From Lewinellaceae bacterium (GTDB lineage Bacteria; Bacteroidota; Bacteroidia; Chitinophagales; Saprospiraceae), in the NCBI GenBank assembly GCA_016708875.1, contig JADJFA010000016.1, positions 41,675 through 105,674 of the forward strand: a stretch of DNA of 64,000 nt, read 5' to 3'. Positions 29,403-39,649 of the stretch are shown here, piece after piece (within the stretch, counting starts at the first letter, position 1; every line of letters starts with the position of its first letter). Made by a program: the position numbers and the translations under genes. The notes under the pieces are model-generated. The model was not told the origin of the DNA and made no database searches. It worked only from the letters and a program-made list of their open reading frames with translations.

Positions 29403-32400
29403 ATGGTACGTTCTTTACTATTAACATTTGCGATGCTCCTGCTAGGTGCTGCCGTCGCAGTTGCTCAGTCAACAGTGTTGACGGGCAATATCAACGATGG
29501 CAAAGAAGCACTGATAGGGGCTACCGTGAAGGTGTCTAAAGGCACAGAATTTGTGCGAGGCGCCATCACGGATTACAACGGTGACTACCGTATCCAACTT
29601 GACCCAGGCACCTATGATGTAGAATTTTCCTACACGGGTTTCCAGGCGCAACGCATTACTGGAGTGCGGGTATTGGTCGGACAAATCACGAATCAAAACG
29701 TGATCATGTCAAACTCCACCGTGCTCGAGACCGTTGAAATAGTTGGCTATAAAGTCCCGCTTATTCAGCAGGACCAAACTTCAAGTGGCCAAACGCTGAC
29801 TTCTGACCAAATCAAAAACCTGCCTACCCGTAGCATCAGCACCATCGCGGCTACCACAGTAGGCGCCTCCTCCATTGACGGTGGCGATGTAAACATCAAA
29901 GGCGCGCGCGCCAACGGTACCGACTATTATATTGACGGTATCCGGGTGTCGGGAGGGATACCTCCGGTGCAAGATTTGGAGCAACTCCAGATCATCACCA
30001 GCGGCTTGGGCGCCGAAATCGGCGACGTAACAGGCGGTATCATTTCTGGTACCACCAAAGGCCCTGCCGGTGAATTTCATGGAGGGTTTGATATTGAAAA
30101 CTCCAAGGGTTTGGATGCATTTGGCTATCTTCTTGCTACAGCCAACGTGAGTGGCCCTATCATTCGGAAGAAATTAACGGACGGAAAAAGCCGCACTGTG
30201 CTTGGTTTCCGTCTTTCCGGACAATATTTGACCCAGGATGAGGACGACCCCGCGGCACTGCCAGTTTACAGGATAAAAGATGATGCGCTCAGGGAACTGG
30301 AAGCACATCCCATCAGCCGTTTGAATACGAACTTTGTTAACAGCGCAGAATATCTTACCAACGCGGATGTAAATTCATTGAAAGCGCGGCCTTACCAAAG
30401 AAGGGATAAACTTGACCTTAACGGCAAGATTGACCTTCGCCTTGCCAACAATATTGACGTAAGCCTGACGGGTACCTTCACGGATGATCGTGATTTGGTG
30501 GACGGCGGCACAGAACTGGACAATCCGGGCTGGTTTTTGTTGAATGCACATAACAACCCCACGGAATACCGAAATACCTACCGGGGCAACTTCCGCTTCC
30601 GTCACCGGCTTGGAGGAGCAGACCCAAGTCAGGACGAGTCGAGCAGCAAGCGTGTTTCGATCAGCAATGCGAGCTACAGCCTGCAATTTGCATACGAACG
30701 CAATACGTTCGAAACCTACGATAAACGCCACCAAGACCGGCTTTTTGATTACGGTTACATCGGGAGATTTGACAACGAACAAGTCCCCACATTTGGTCCG
30801 AATGACAATGGTGTATGGGTACACGAGGGATACAACGACTTTTTCGTGAGCTATACCCCGGGCACACAAAACCCTGTTTTAGAGGCATATAACGAATTTG
30901 CTGTTAAGGATGACATTCCTAATTCGCCCAACCCCGCAATTCTGAGCTATCAGGCTAGAAACGGCCAGGTTTCGCAGATTTATGATGATGTATGGGGCGG
31001 TATGTATTCCAATGTTGGCCTGACTTACAACCGCTTCGAAAAAAATGAAAATGACCTTGCCACACTGAATGCCAATGTCAGCTTTGATTTGAAATTGGGC
31101 AAAAGCGGCACACACAACATCCAGTTTGGCCTACTCAACGAGCAACGCACAAACAGGTATTATCGAGTAAACCCCAACGGGCTCTACCTCTGGGCAAGCC
31201 AGTATGCCAATATACACTTGAATGGTTTGGATACCAATCTTGTCGTCGGACAACAGTTTGTTGATCCGCCAGGCGTTTTGATAGATGTCCACCCATACGC
31301 TACAGTGGATTTGCCTGAGAACAGGTTCTACCGTGCCGTGCGCGATAAGATTGGAACTCCGCTCAATGAATGGGTGAATGTAAACTCCATTGCTCCTGAA
31401 GATTTGAGCCTCTCTATGTTTGCCCCGCGTGAACTGATGGATCAGGGCCTGATCAGCTATTATGGCTACGATTACCTTGGCAATAAGACAGAAGACGGGA
31501 TCACTTTCAACGACTTTTTCACAAGTCGTGACGTAGACGGAGTCCGTAACTTTCCCAACGCACCTTTGCGCCCATTGTACCAGGCAGCTTGGTTGAAGGA
31601 CAAGTTCACGTTCAACAAAATGATCTTTAGCCTTGGTCTTCGTGTAGAGCGCTTTGACTTGAACACCAAAGTGTTGAAAGATCAATACTCGCTTTATCAG
31701 GTGATGGACGCAAAGACCTTCTTTGAAACTGTGCCCACAAGCGAAGAACAGCCGAACGCCATTGGCGACGATTTCAAAGTTTATACTACCAGCGAACAGG
31801 ATCAAACCATTAAGGCCTATCGTAACGGAGATACCTGGTACTTTCCTGATGGCCGCCAAGCCAACGACGGCAACGTCATCTTTGGCGGTGGTGTAGTGAA
31901 CCCTTATCTGTTTAATGTCAATGAAGACGTTACTTCTGTTGACTTTGACCCAAGCGGTTCATTTGACGACTATACTCCGCAGGTGAACTGGCTGCCTCGC
32001 CTGGCATTCTCCTTCCCTATTTCAGAAAAGGCAAACTTCTTCGCACACTATGACATTTTAGTGCAGCGTCCGCCGAACAACTGGGAAGTAACGCCACGCA
32101 GTTATTTTTACTTCTATCGTCCAGGTACGAAGAACAATGCAAACCTCTTGCCTGAGCGCGTTGTAGATTATGAAGTGGGTTTCCAGCAAGAACTCAATAA
32201 GCGTTCTGCTATCAAATTCTCGGCTTATTACCGCGAATTCCGTGACATGATCCAGCGCCGCACGATCCTTTATGTACCCGTCATTGGCAGCTACGATACT
32301 TATGGTAACATTGACTACGGCACGGTTAAAGGTTTCACCTGGCAGTATGATCTTCGTCGTACGAAAAACACGGAAGTGCGCATTGCCTACACCCTGCAAT

Positions 32401-33023
32401 TTGCAGATGGTACCGGCTCCGACTCTGAATCGCAAAGTGGCCTCACTTCTCGTGGCAACATCCGCTACTTGTTCCCGCTCAATTTTGATGAGCGCCACAA
32501 CTTGGCAACAACGATTGATTACCGCTTCGACGACGGCAAAGCGTACACTGGCCCGGTTGTCAACGGGAAAAAAATCCTCGCCAATTTTGGGGTAAACCTG
32601 CTGATAAACGCCGCTTCTGGTCGGCCATACACGGCTAAATTCAGGCCCACTCGTTTTGGGTCCTCGGGCACGGTCGGTTCGGTCAATGGAAGCCGTTTGC
32701 CATGGCGTTTTAATGTGGACTTGCGGATTGATAAAACGTTCCGCCTCAATCCAAAAGCAAAAACTCCGCTGGATGTGAACGTCTATTTCCGGGTATCCAA
32801 CCTGATGAATCGCCTCAATGTGTTGGGTGTTTACGGTGCAACTGGGTCTCCGACTGACGATGGTTTCCTCGCGCTTCCAGACGGGCAATCCATAGTGCGC
32901 CAGGTAGGAGACTCTGGCTTGAATCCACAAGCGTACCTTGATTCTTACTCTTGGTTGGTGCGCAATCCAAACAATTTTGCTTTGCCGCGCCGTTTATTTG
33001 TCGGCGCTTCTCTCATATTCTAA
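29403..33023 (+). CDS. TonB-dependent receptor with carboxypeptidase-like N-terminal domain
   Basis: 1,206 residues from the ATG at 29403. A signal peptide ends in AVAVAQ. A carboxypeptidase regulatory-like beta-sandwich (about residues 24-105: GATVKVSKGT, YNGDYRIQLDPGTYDVEFSYTGF) precedes the plug (about 120-230, with GGDVNIKGARANGTDYYIDGIRV) and a long outer-membrane barrel ending in an aromatic residue (GASLIF). It imports a ligand through the outer membrane using TonB energy. No SusD gene follows; instead a large T9SS-type protein and a PorV-family protein do, so it is not a classic polysaccharide (SusCD) locus. Ligand unknown. Confidence 0.9.
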   Translation: MVRSLLLTFAMLLLGAAVAVAQSTVLTGNINDGKEALIGATVKVSKGTEFVRGAITDYNGDYRIQLDPGTYDVEFSYTGFQAQRITGVRVLVGQITNQNVIMSNSTVLETVEIVGYKVPLIQQDQTSSGQTLTSDQIKNLPTRSISTIAATTVGASSIDGGDVNIKGARANGTDYYIDGIRVSGGIPPVQDLEQLQIITSGLGAEIGDVTGGIISGTTKGPAGEFHGGFDIENSKGLDAFGYLLATANVSGPIIRKKLTDGKSRTVLGFRLSGQYLTQDEDDPAALPVYRIKDDALRELEAHPISRLNTNFVNSAEYLTNADVNSLKARPYQRRDKLDLNGKIDLRLANNIDVSLTGTFTDDRDLVDGGTELDNPGWFLLNAHNNPTEYRNTYRGNFRFRHRLGGADPSQDESSSKRVSISNASYSLQFAYERNTFETYDKRHQDRLFDYGYIGRFDNEQVPTFGPNDNGVWVHEGYNDFFVSYTPGTQNPVLEAYNEFAVKDDIPNSPNPAILSYQARNGQVSQIYDDVWGGMYSNVGLTYNRFEKNENDLATLNANVSFDLKLGKSGTHNIQFGLLNEQRTNRYYRVNPNGLYLWASQYANIHLNGLDTNLVVGQQFVDPPGVLIDVHPYATVDLPENRFYRAVRDKIGTPLNEWVNVNSIAPEDLSLSMFAPRELMDQGLISYYGYDYLGNKTEDGITFNDFFTSRDVDGVRNFPNAPLRPLYQAAWLKDKFTFNKMIFSLGLRVERFDLNTKVLKDQYSLYQVMDAKTFFETVPTSEEQPNAIGDDFKVYTTSEQDQTIKAYRNGDTWYFPDGRQANDGNVIFGGGVVNPYLFNVNEDVTSVDFDPSGSFDDYTPQVNWLPRLAFSFPISEKANFFAHYDILVQRPPNNWEVTPRSYFYFYRPGTKNNANLLPERVVDYEVGFQQELNKRSAIKFSAYYREFRDMIQRRTILYVPVIGSYDTYGNIDYGTVKGFTWQYDLRRTKNTEVRIAYTLQFADGTGSDSESQSGLTSRGNIRYLFPLNFDERHNLATTIDYRFDDGKAYTGPVVNGKKILANFGVNLLINAASGRPYTAKFRPTRFGSSGTVGSVNGSRLPWRFNVDLRIDKTFRLNPKAKTPLDVNVYFRVSNLMNRLNVLGVYGATGSPTDDGFLALPDGQSIVRQVGDSGLNPQAYLDSYSWLVRNPNNFALPRRLFVGASLIF

Positions 33024-33040
33024 ACCTTTCAACGCAAGTG

Positions 33041-33091
33041 GGGTTGGTCTGTGCGATGTGGTCAATTTGATTTGTCGCACAGACCAAACCC
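33041..33091. terminator. Hairpin between the TonB receptor and the next gene
   Basis: A 16-bp stem (GGGTTGGTCTGTGCGA against TCGCACAGACCAAACCC, one bulge). There is no long T-tract, so it may be a partial terminator or an mRNA-stabilising structure inside an operon. Confidence 0.55.
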
Positions 33092-33135
33092 AAACCATCA
33101 CAAACTTTTTAAAATAATTAAAAATTACAAATACC

Positions 33136-36100
33136 ATGGGTATGAAAAGACTTTGGATAATAGCCTTGCTGGCTTTGGGGGTTTGGAGCCTTCAGGCCCG
33201 TGAGCCGGATGGTCCACGAAACGCCCCTAAGACCATCAAAAAAGCACAATACCGCGATATATGTGCGAACTCCGAGAGTCAAATTGACCAGGCTATCAAC
33301 AACGTTCGTGCGCGTCTTTTGGGTGGCGGCGACTGCTGGTGGGACTTATCGAGAGGTCGCTACATTGTGCCAAAAGTTGACCCCGCTTCCGGGCAACCAG
33401 AAGTCTCGTCCATTTTTGCAGGTGCAGTTTGGTTGGGTGGTATTGACCCAGGGAACAACCTCAAACTGGCTTGTCAAGACTATCGCAGTGATAGCAAGAA
33501 CGATTTCTGGCCTGGCCCAATTTCTTTGGCTGGTGTAACAGAATCTTTCACTTGTGCCAATTGGGATCGCCACTTTCGGGTGACGGGTGATGAAATCCGC
33601 AGACACTTGGCCAATATTGCCAGTGGCAACCTCAATGACGCCGACATTCCTCGTGGCGTAAAAGGCTGGCCAGCAAAGGGCAATGAATATTTCTTGTCTG
33701 TGTGGGGCTTCGATCTTCCTTTCACAGAGCAAGCCCTGGCTGGTTTTTATGATGTAGGCCCAACCATTGGCACCTATGAGCCGCTTGAAGGCGACTACCC
33801 CTCTATTGAAATACGAGGCTGTGCGCTGGACAAATATCCGGACGAGATGATATTTTGGATATACAACGACCATGGCGGCGGCCAGGCACACGCCAGAACG
33901 ACCGGCAGAGCGATCCAAATGGAGGTGCAAGTGCAGGCATTTGGTTACACTACCAACGATGAGCTGAACGATATGACGTTCCAGCGATACAAACTCATCA
34001 ACCGTGCTCTTGACCGTATTGATTCGATGTTTTTCGCGATGTGGGTAGATCCAGACCTGGGCTGTGATGAGGATGATTACATTGGTTGCGATACCGCAAA
34101 AAGCCTAATGTACATTTACAATCAAGACCAGTTGGATGGCAACCCCGGTGCTACTTGCCCCAGCGGCGCTGCAACATATGTCGATAAGATTCCACTATTG
34201 GGTGTTGACTACTTCCGTGGTCCTTTGGGCAGCAGATTGGTGCCGGATACCAGTACTGTTGACACTACTGACCTAATTGAAGAAGACTATGAATTAGGCA
34301 TGAATTCATTCATGTACTACAACCGTGGTGGCCTGGGGGCTCCCCCTGGAACTGTGGACCCATCGGCTCCAAACGAGTATTACAATTATATTACCGGAAC
34401 ATGGCGGGATGGTACCCCATTAACGTATGGAGGAAGCGGTTATGCCCCTGGCAATACTTCAGGACGCATTCGCTATTGCTTCACCGAACCGCCGAACGAT
34501 GGTGCTGGCTGGAGCATGTGTACAGCCAATCTCCCCTTGGGCGACCGCCGTACTTTGCAGGCATCTGGCCCTTTCACCCTTAAACCGGGTGCTGTAAACG
34601 AGCTCATCATCGGTATCCCATGGGTTCCGGATATTGAGTACCCGTGCCCAGATATGGAGAATCTTTTCCGTGCTGACAAACTTGCACAAGGCTTGTTTGA
34701 CAACTGTTTTGAACTGCTTGATGGCCCGGATGCGCCAACGGCGGATTGGATTGAACTGAACAAGGAAGTAGTAGTAGTGCTCACGAACAAAAGGTTCCCA
34801 GAATCCAACAACTTCGTGAACGAAAACGAAGACTACAAGCAGTTTGATTTCCTTGCCCCCGACACGATTCGGAATAACGCAGATCAGGCAATTCGTGAAA
34901 CCGCGCTGTATAGATTTGAGGGTTACAAAATATACCAGCTGCGCAGTGAAAACGTGTCAGCTTCAGACTATGACAACCCGGATCAAGGCCGCTTGGTATA
35001 TCAAGTGGACATTAAAAACGGGATCAAGAAGATTTACAATTGGGAAGAAACACGTGACCCGTCCACCAACAAGCCCGTTTATTTCCCTGTCATTGAAGTT
35101 GATGGCGGTGATGTTGGTATCAAGCACACTTTCACCATCAAGGAAGATAAATTTGCTGCAGGTAATGACAAGAGTTTAATCAACCACAAGAAGTATTATT
35201 TTTCAGTGGTTGCGTATGCCTACAACAACTATGGCACTTTTGATCCTTTTGCTCAACCAGCTAAAGGACAGCAACGGCCTTATTTGGTAGGTCGTCGGAA
35301 CATTGAGATCAAAACAGTGATTCCTCGACCAGTTGTAGACCTGTCGCTCCAAACAGCTTATGGCGACGGCGTGGTCATAACCCGCCTGGAAGGCCAAGGT
35401 GCTGGAGGTAATTTCCTTGATTTGGACGCACAAACCCGTGAGCGTGTCTTGGACAGTGACTTTGATAGTACGCTGACTTACCAGCCCGGACGTGGCCCGC
35501 TTACCGTTACAGTGTTCAATCCGTTTGAGATAAAGAACGGCGAGTACGAGCTGAAATTTGTTGACAGCGACCTAGGGGACACTAAATTGGATGATGATGC
35601 CCGTTGGGAACTGCGCAAGCTCCCTAGTGGAGCAGTAATCGCTTCGCAAAAGACAATTGCACAACTCAACGAGCAGGTCATATTGGAGTATGGGTTCTCT
35701 GTGAGCATTGCTCAAACGGGGGATCCTGGGGCAAAATTAGATGAGCGAAATGGCGCCATTGGCGCGGAAGTAGAGTATGCCACACCAAATGATGCATGGC
35801 TTTTTGGCTAGAATGATGATATTATTCTCAATAGAAACGTAAACCCATTTTTCAACTTTGTAAAAACTGGAGCATTGGAAGAGGATGAAACACTCGATCC
35901 AACCCAGGCTTTGACCAAACTCGGCAATGGCTGGTTTGCGCCCTATGTTTTGGCAGATTGGGATATTGAGGCGCCCGAACTCGAAGTCATTACCCCGGCA
36001 TGGACAAACCCCCTGAACAATGTTGCAGTGGGTGTAAGGAAAGACAAACTGGCTGCCTTGCCCAATGTGGACATTGTACTCACCAGCGACAAATCGAAGT

Positions 36101-37224
36101 GGAGTCGTTGTGCCGTAATTGAAACCGCAGCAAGGGTTTTCACAGATGATACCAGCGTGGTTAAATTGCAGAATAACGGCAGTAAAGGCCGCAAGATGTT
36201 CGACGTGCGTTACGCTCCTTCTGTTGGCAAAGATGACAACAACGGCGACGGACTTCCTGACCCGGATGGCGAGTTGTATCCTACCACGGCGCCGGGGAAT
36301 CTTGGTATTCCTCCTGCCTTACAAGGGACGCCCGTGTATGGTATGGGTTGGTTTCCAGGCTATGCTATTGATGTGGAAACGGGTCAACGGCTCAACATTT
36401 TCTTTGGCGAAAACTCGGGGTATAGCTCCGCACTCGACCCAAATTTCACAGGCCGCGATATGCTTTGGAACCCTACGGATCAGTTCACAACCTCTGATTT
36501 GTCAGGTTATTGGGGAGGTGCGGTTCTAGGTGGTCACCACTGGATTTATGTAATGAACACGCGTTATGATTCTTGCAACCAGGTACGCGTTCGTTTTACG
36601 CCAGAGTTTGGCGCCGATTCACGCAAAGTTCAGCAAGTCGGGAAAATTGCCTGGGCAGGCATGATTCAATTGGCGCCTGGGTTCAAGATGAATTCCCTAA
36701 GTAATGGGCTTATTCCTAATGATACGCGATTTAAGCTCCGTGTAGACAATTCGTACCAGACTTGGTATGACGAAGCCAACCCGGTGGATGCAATGGGTAA
36801 GCCTTGGCGTGCCGGGCATCCGAAATACCTGTTCAAAATTGAAGGCCGCGAACCAACAACCTTGTCGTCAGTGGCGATAGAAAATGCACTTGATTCGGTA
36901 AAAATGGTGCCCAATCCGTACTACGGTTTCTCGGAATACGAGTCTTCGCAGTTCACCAATACGGTCAAGATCACCAACCTGCCAGGCAAGTGCAAAGTGA
37001 CGATTTACTCCCTTGATGGCAAGTTCATCCGTCAATACAACCGCAACGAAGAGTATATGCCTTATGATCAAATTTCACCCGCCATCGAGTGGGATTTGAA
37101 AAACAGCAAAGGCATCCCGGTTGCTAGCGGCGTGTATCTGGTTCACATCAATGCGCCAGACATGGGTGAGCGAACGCTCAAGTGGTTTGGTATAGGAAGA
37201 CAATACGACCCTTCAGGGCTTTGA
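33136..37224 (+). CDS. Very large exported protein with T9SS-like C-terminus, interrupted by an in-frame TAG
   Basis: About 1,362 residues if the amber codon at 35809-35811 is read through. The frame is the same on both sides and no other stop intervenes. A signal peptide (ending SLQAREP) leads to a long beta-rich region without a recognised catalytic motif. Segments such as SSIFAGAVWLGGIDPGNN and VDKIPLLGVDYFRGPLG recur in unnamed Saprospirales proteins beside TonB receptors; this is recall, not a search. The end (VKMVPNPYYGFSEYE, VTIYSLDGKFIRQYN, VASGVYLVHI) has the form of a T9SS sorting domain. The stop may be a sequence error, a true break, or readthrough. Confidence 0.75.
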
Positions 37225-37229
37225 TGTAA

Positions 37230-37365
37230 TGCTTTATAAGTTGATAAGGGTTGATAAAAGTTTATGGGGGTTGATGCTTGAGCCAAATTGTATTGAATGC
37301 TTTTTGGAAATAAGGATCAACCTTCATAAACAATTATCAACCTTCATAAACCTTTCTCTTACACA
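37230..37365. repeat. Long inverted repeat (GTTGATAAGGG family), copy 2
   Basis: Left arm about 37232-37280 and right arm about 37312-37365, each with two GTTGATAAGGGTT/TTTATGGGGGTT-type units, imperfectly complementary (roughly 80 percent by eye). It is the same family as the near-perfect repeat at 18296-18412. Confidence 0.6.
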
Positions 37366-37379
37366 CTCATTCATTTGTC

Positions 37380-38420
37380 ATGAATAGAAAATACACACTA
37401 CTGATCGCTATCGCGACTTTTTTCGGCACTGGTGTTGCCATAGCGGGCAACCCTGACCGTCAGGGTGAAGCAGGCGCCAATCAGTTGATTATAAATCCTT
37501 GGGCGCGTTCTGCAGGCCTTCATGCCATGAATACGTCCACTACCTCAGGGGCAGAAGCAATGTATCTCAATGTGGCTGGTCTGTCCCGTGTCACCGGGTC
37601 ACAGATACAAATTGGCCATACTCGTTATATCGCTGACATCAATTTGAACGCGATCGGTTTTGCTCAGCCTATTGGAAAGGGTGGTGGAGTGTTTGGGATA
37701 AGCTTGGTAGCCATGGATCTTGGCGATTTCGATTACACGACAACAGAAACACCAGAGGGATCTGGCGCTACGTTTAGCCCAACCTATTTCAACATGGGGC
37801 TATCCTATGCACACCTTTTTGAGAACAAAGTCTCTGTAGGTGTTACCGCTAAAGTTGTCAATGAATCCATAAGCAATGCCGGAGCTAAGGCTTTTGCACT
37901 TGATGCTGGTGTACAATATGTAACAGGGGAAGACGACAATTTCAAATTTGGCATTTCCCTCCGCAATGTGGGTTCCAAGATGCGTTTTACAGGCGAAGGC
38001 CTTTCCAAACAATTGCCCAACCCAGGCCCTGTTAACTACAACAACACCTATTACGAACGTGCTACGGCTTATGAATTGCCTTCACAACTTAACATAGGTG
38101 CTTCTTACGATTGGCTTTTGGGCAAACAAAACCGCCTGACGTTAATGGGTAATTTTACTTCCAACGCATTCTCCCGCGACCAAGTGGGCGGCGGCCTGGA
38201 ACTCAGTGTCCTCAAAAACTTTGCCTTCCGCGTAGGATACAAAGCCGAATTGGATGCACCTGGAGACGAAGCGACTTTAGACAACGGAATCAGCGGCGGT
38301 CTGAGCTTCTCCATTCCAGTCCGTAAAGGTTCGGATACCCGCATCGGATTGGACTATGGTTACCGCCAAACAAAAATTTTTGACGGTATACACAACTTAG
38401 GGCTTCGCTTGGAATTCTAA
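37380..38420 (+). CDS. PorV/PorQ-family outer-membrane protein
   Basis: 346 residues. A signal peptide (residues 1-22, ending AIAGN) precedes an outer-membrane barrel. The family opening is present: QLIINPWARSAGLHAMNTST and AMYLNVAGLSRV. Barrel strands alternate to the end (LGLRLEF, terminal Phe). PorV is the T9SS shuttle that binds C-terminal sorting domains at the cell surface. Placed after a T9SS-type giant and a TonB receptor, it may be a dedicated carrier for that giant, which is inference. No frameshift. Confidence 0.85.
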   Translation: MNRKYTLLIAIATFFGTGVAIAGNPDRQGEAGANQLIINPWARSAGLHAMNTSTTSGAEAMYLNVAGLSRVTGSQIQIGHTRYIADINLNAIGFAQPIGKGGGVFGISLVAMDLGDFDYTTTETPEGSGATFSPTYFNMGLSYAHLFENKVSVGVTAKVVNESISNAGAKAFALDAGVQYVTGEDDNFKFGISLRNVGSKMRFTGEGLSKQLPNPGPVNYNNTYYERATAYELPSQLNIGASYDWLLGKQNRLTLMGNFTSNAFSRDQVGGGLELSVLKNFAFRVGYKAELDAPGDEATLDNGISGGLSFSIPVRKGSDTRIGLDYGYRQTKIFDGIHNLGLRLEF

Positions 38421-38440
38421 AATTTTAGGCTCAGGGCTTT

Positions 38441-38469
38441 TATCTTTGCCCAAACTGCCCATACCTTTG
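38441..38469 (+). promoter_or_regulatory. Tandem -7 boxes upstream of greA
   Basis: TATCTTTG (38441-38448) and TACCTTTG (38462-38469) both match TAnnTTTG. Transcripts from either would run into the hairpin and T-tract at 38484-38527 before reaching greA. Confidence 0.5.
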
Positions 38470-38483
38470 TGGTAATTATAATG

Positions 38484-38527
38484 CAGGAACGTTCTTGTCC
38501 ACCCGACAAGGACGTTCCTGTTTTTTT
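38484..38527 (+). terminator. Strong terminator/attenuator in the greA leader
   Basis: A 16-bp stem with one G-U pair (CAGGAACGTTCTTGTC / GACAAGGACGTTCCTG), four-to-five base loop, then seven T residues. It lies downstream of two promoter boxes and upstream of greA. A second smaller hairpin (CCGCTTTGTC type, about 38563-38597) follows before the start codon. It ends the PorV-family transcript, attenuates greA, or both. Confidence 0.65.
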
Positions 38528-38612
38528 CTGTACCTACTACTCGCCACACTTTTCACCATTTTATCCGCCTTTGTCCCGAACCATCGAGACAAAGCGGTCA
38601 CCTTATCTACAA

Positions 38613-39092
38613 ATGTCACACTACACATACCTGACACAGGGAGGCTACGACAAACTAAAAGCGGAGTTGGAAGAACTTAAGGGCGCCGGACGCCAAGAAG
38701 CAGCACATGCCATCGCCGAAGCGCGTGCCCAAGGCGATCTTTCGGAAAACGCTGAATACGATGCCGCTAAAAACGCACAAGGGCTGCTGGAACTCAAAAT
38801 CAGCGAGCTGGAGACCATTTTCTCCAATGCCCGTATCATTGACGAAAGCTTGCTAGACGACTCCAAAGTGGCGATCCTTTCCAATGTCACCATCAAAAAC
38901 CTTAAAACCGGCAAGGAATTGACCTACAAACTTGTGTCGGAAACCGAAGCCGATGCGCGTCAGATGAAAATATCGGTCACCTCGCCTATCGGTCACGGAC
39001 TGCTCGGTAAGGTCAAAGGAGAAATTGCCAAGGTAGAAACGCCTGGAGGCGCTTTGGAATTCGAGGTTGTGGACATCACCATTGGGGATTAG
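38613..39092 (+). CDS. greA: Transcription elongation factor GreA
   Basis: 159 residues, the usual size. It rescues stalled RNA polymerase by stimulating transcript cleavage. The N-terminal coiled coil has YLTQGGYDKLKAELEEL and the catalytic acidic tip DLSENAEYDAAK (about residues 40-51). The C-terminal FKBP-like domain contains ISVTSPIGHGLLGK. Start set at MSHYTYLTQ; an upstream in-frame ATG at 38481 would add a proline-rich tail through the hairpin and is rejected. Confidence 0.95.
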   Translation: MSHYTYLTQGGYDKLKAELEELKGAGRQEAAHAIAEARAQGDLSENAEYDAAKNAQGLLELKISELETIFSNARIIDESLLDDSKVAILSNVTIKNLKTGKELTYKLVSETEADARQMKISVTSPIGHGLLGKVKGEIAKVETPGGALEFEVVDITIGD

Positions 39093-39155
39093 GCCTGGCC
39101 AAAAAATAATGCTCTCCCCCCAATCGCCGAGGTTCAACATTGAGTCTCGGCGATT

Positions 39156-39163
39156 TAAATTTG
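39156..39163 (+). promoter_or_regulatory. Start-proximal -7 box of the thioesterase gene
   Basis: TAAATTTG ends five bases before the ATG at 39169. Confidence 0.5.
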
Positions 39164-39168
39164 CCAAT

Positions 39169-39576
39169 ATGTCGCCACTCGAGATTTTCAATAAAATGTA
39201 CGACAACGACCCGTTCAGCAAATGGCTGGGTGCGGAACTCCTGTCGGTATCGGAGGGCATCTGTACCCTGCGTATGACCGTTCGTGCGGAAATGCTCAAC
39301 GGATTTGGGGTTGCACACGGAGGAATTACCTTTTCGCTGGCAGACAGTGCGTTCGCATTTGCCTGTAACTCGCGCGGGCGGCATACCGTTTCCATTCATT
39401 GCACGGTGGAACACGTAGCCCCCGTCTTTGAAGGCGATGTGCTCACTGCCGAAGCTCGGGAAGAGAATCTGGGCAAATCCATTTCCAATTACGCCATTAC
39501 CGTAACCAAGCAAGACGGCTCATCGGTGGCTTTCTTTCGGGGCGTAGCATTTCGGAAGCAGCAGATTTGGGAGTGA
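39169..39576 (+). CDS. PaaI-family hotdog-fold thioesterase
   Basis: 135 residues. A cytoplasmic acyl-CoA thioesterase of the hotdog fold. The signature GFGVAHGGITFSLADSAFAFACN carries the HGG turn and catalytic Asp typical of PaaI, and RHTVSIHCTVEHVAPVFEGD follows. In phenylacetate degradation PaaI hydrolyses stalled hydroxyphenylacetyl-CoA; no other paa genes are nearby, so the substrate is uncertain. The start at 39169 is supported by the box just upstream. Confidence 0.85.
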   Translation: MSPLEIFNKMYDNDPFSKWLGAELLSVSEGICTLRMTVRAEMLNGFGVAHGGITFSLADSAFAFACNSRGRHTVSIHCTVEHVAPVFEGDVLTAEAREENLGKSISNYAITVTKQDGSSVAFFRGVAFRKQQIWE

Positions 39577-39600
39577 AATTGGAGGCTGTGATTGGGCTCT

Positions 39601-39630
39601 TTGGAGACCTCCGAGGTCTCCAAAAAAACC
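39601..39630. terminator. Bidirectional palindrome between convergent genes
   Basis: Arms of 11 bases, TTGGAGACCTC / GAGGTCTCCAA, with a one-base centre at 39601-39623, followed by an A-rich stretch. It lies between the thioesterase stop and the stop of the giant CotH gene. Confidence 0.6.
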
Positions 39631-39649
39631 AACCCTATCCCAAAAAATA

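Noticed and set aside
32058..32930. 290-residue open frame antisense to the TonB receptor
   Set aside because: It lies entirely within the receptor barrel region and has no protein-like motif; it is a shadow of codon bias.
33136..37224. The gene after the TonB receptor as a SusD homologue
   Set aside because: It is far too long, has no lipobox and shows a T9SS-like end instead of the SusD helical pattern.
38469..38612. N-terminal extension of GreA from GTG 38469 or ATG 38481
   Set aside because: The added residues are proline-rich, unlike GreA, and would be translated through a strong terminator hairpin; the start at 38613 gives the normal GreA length.
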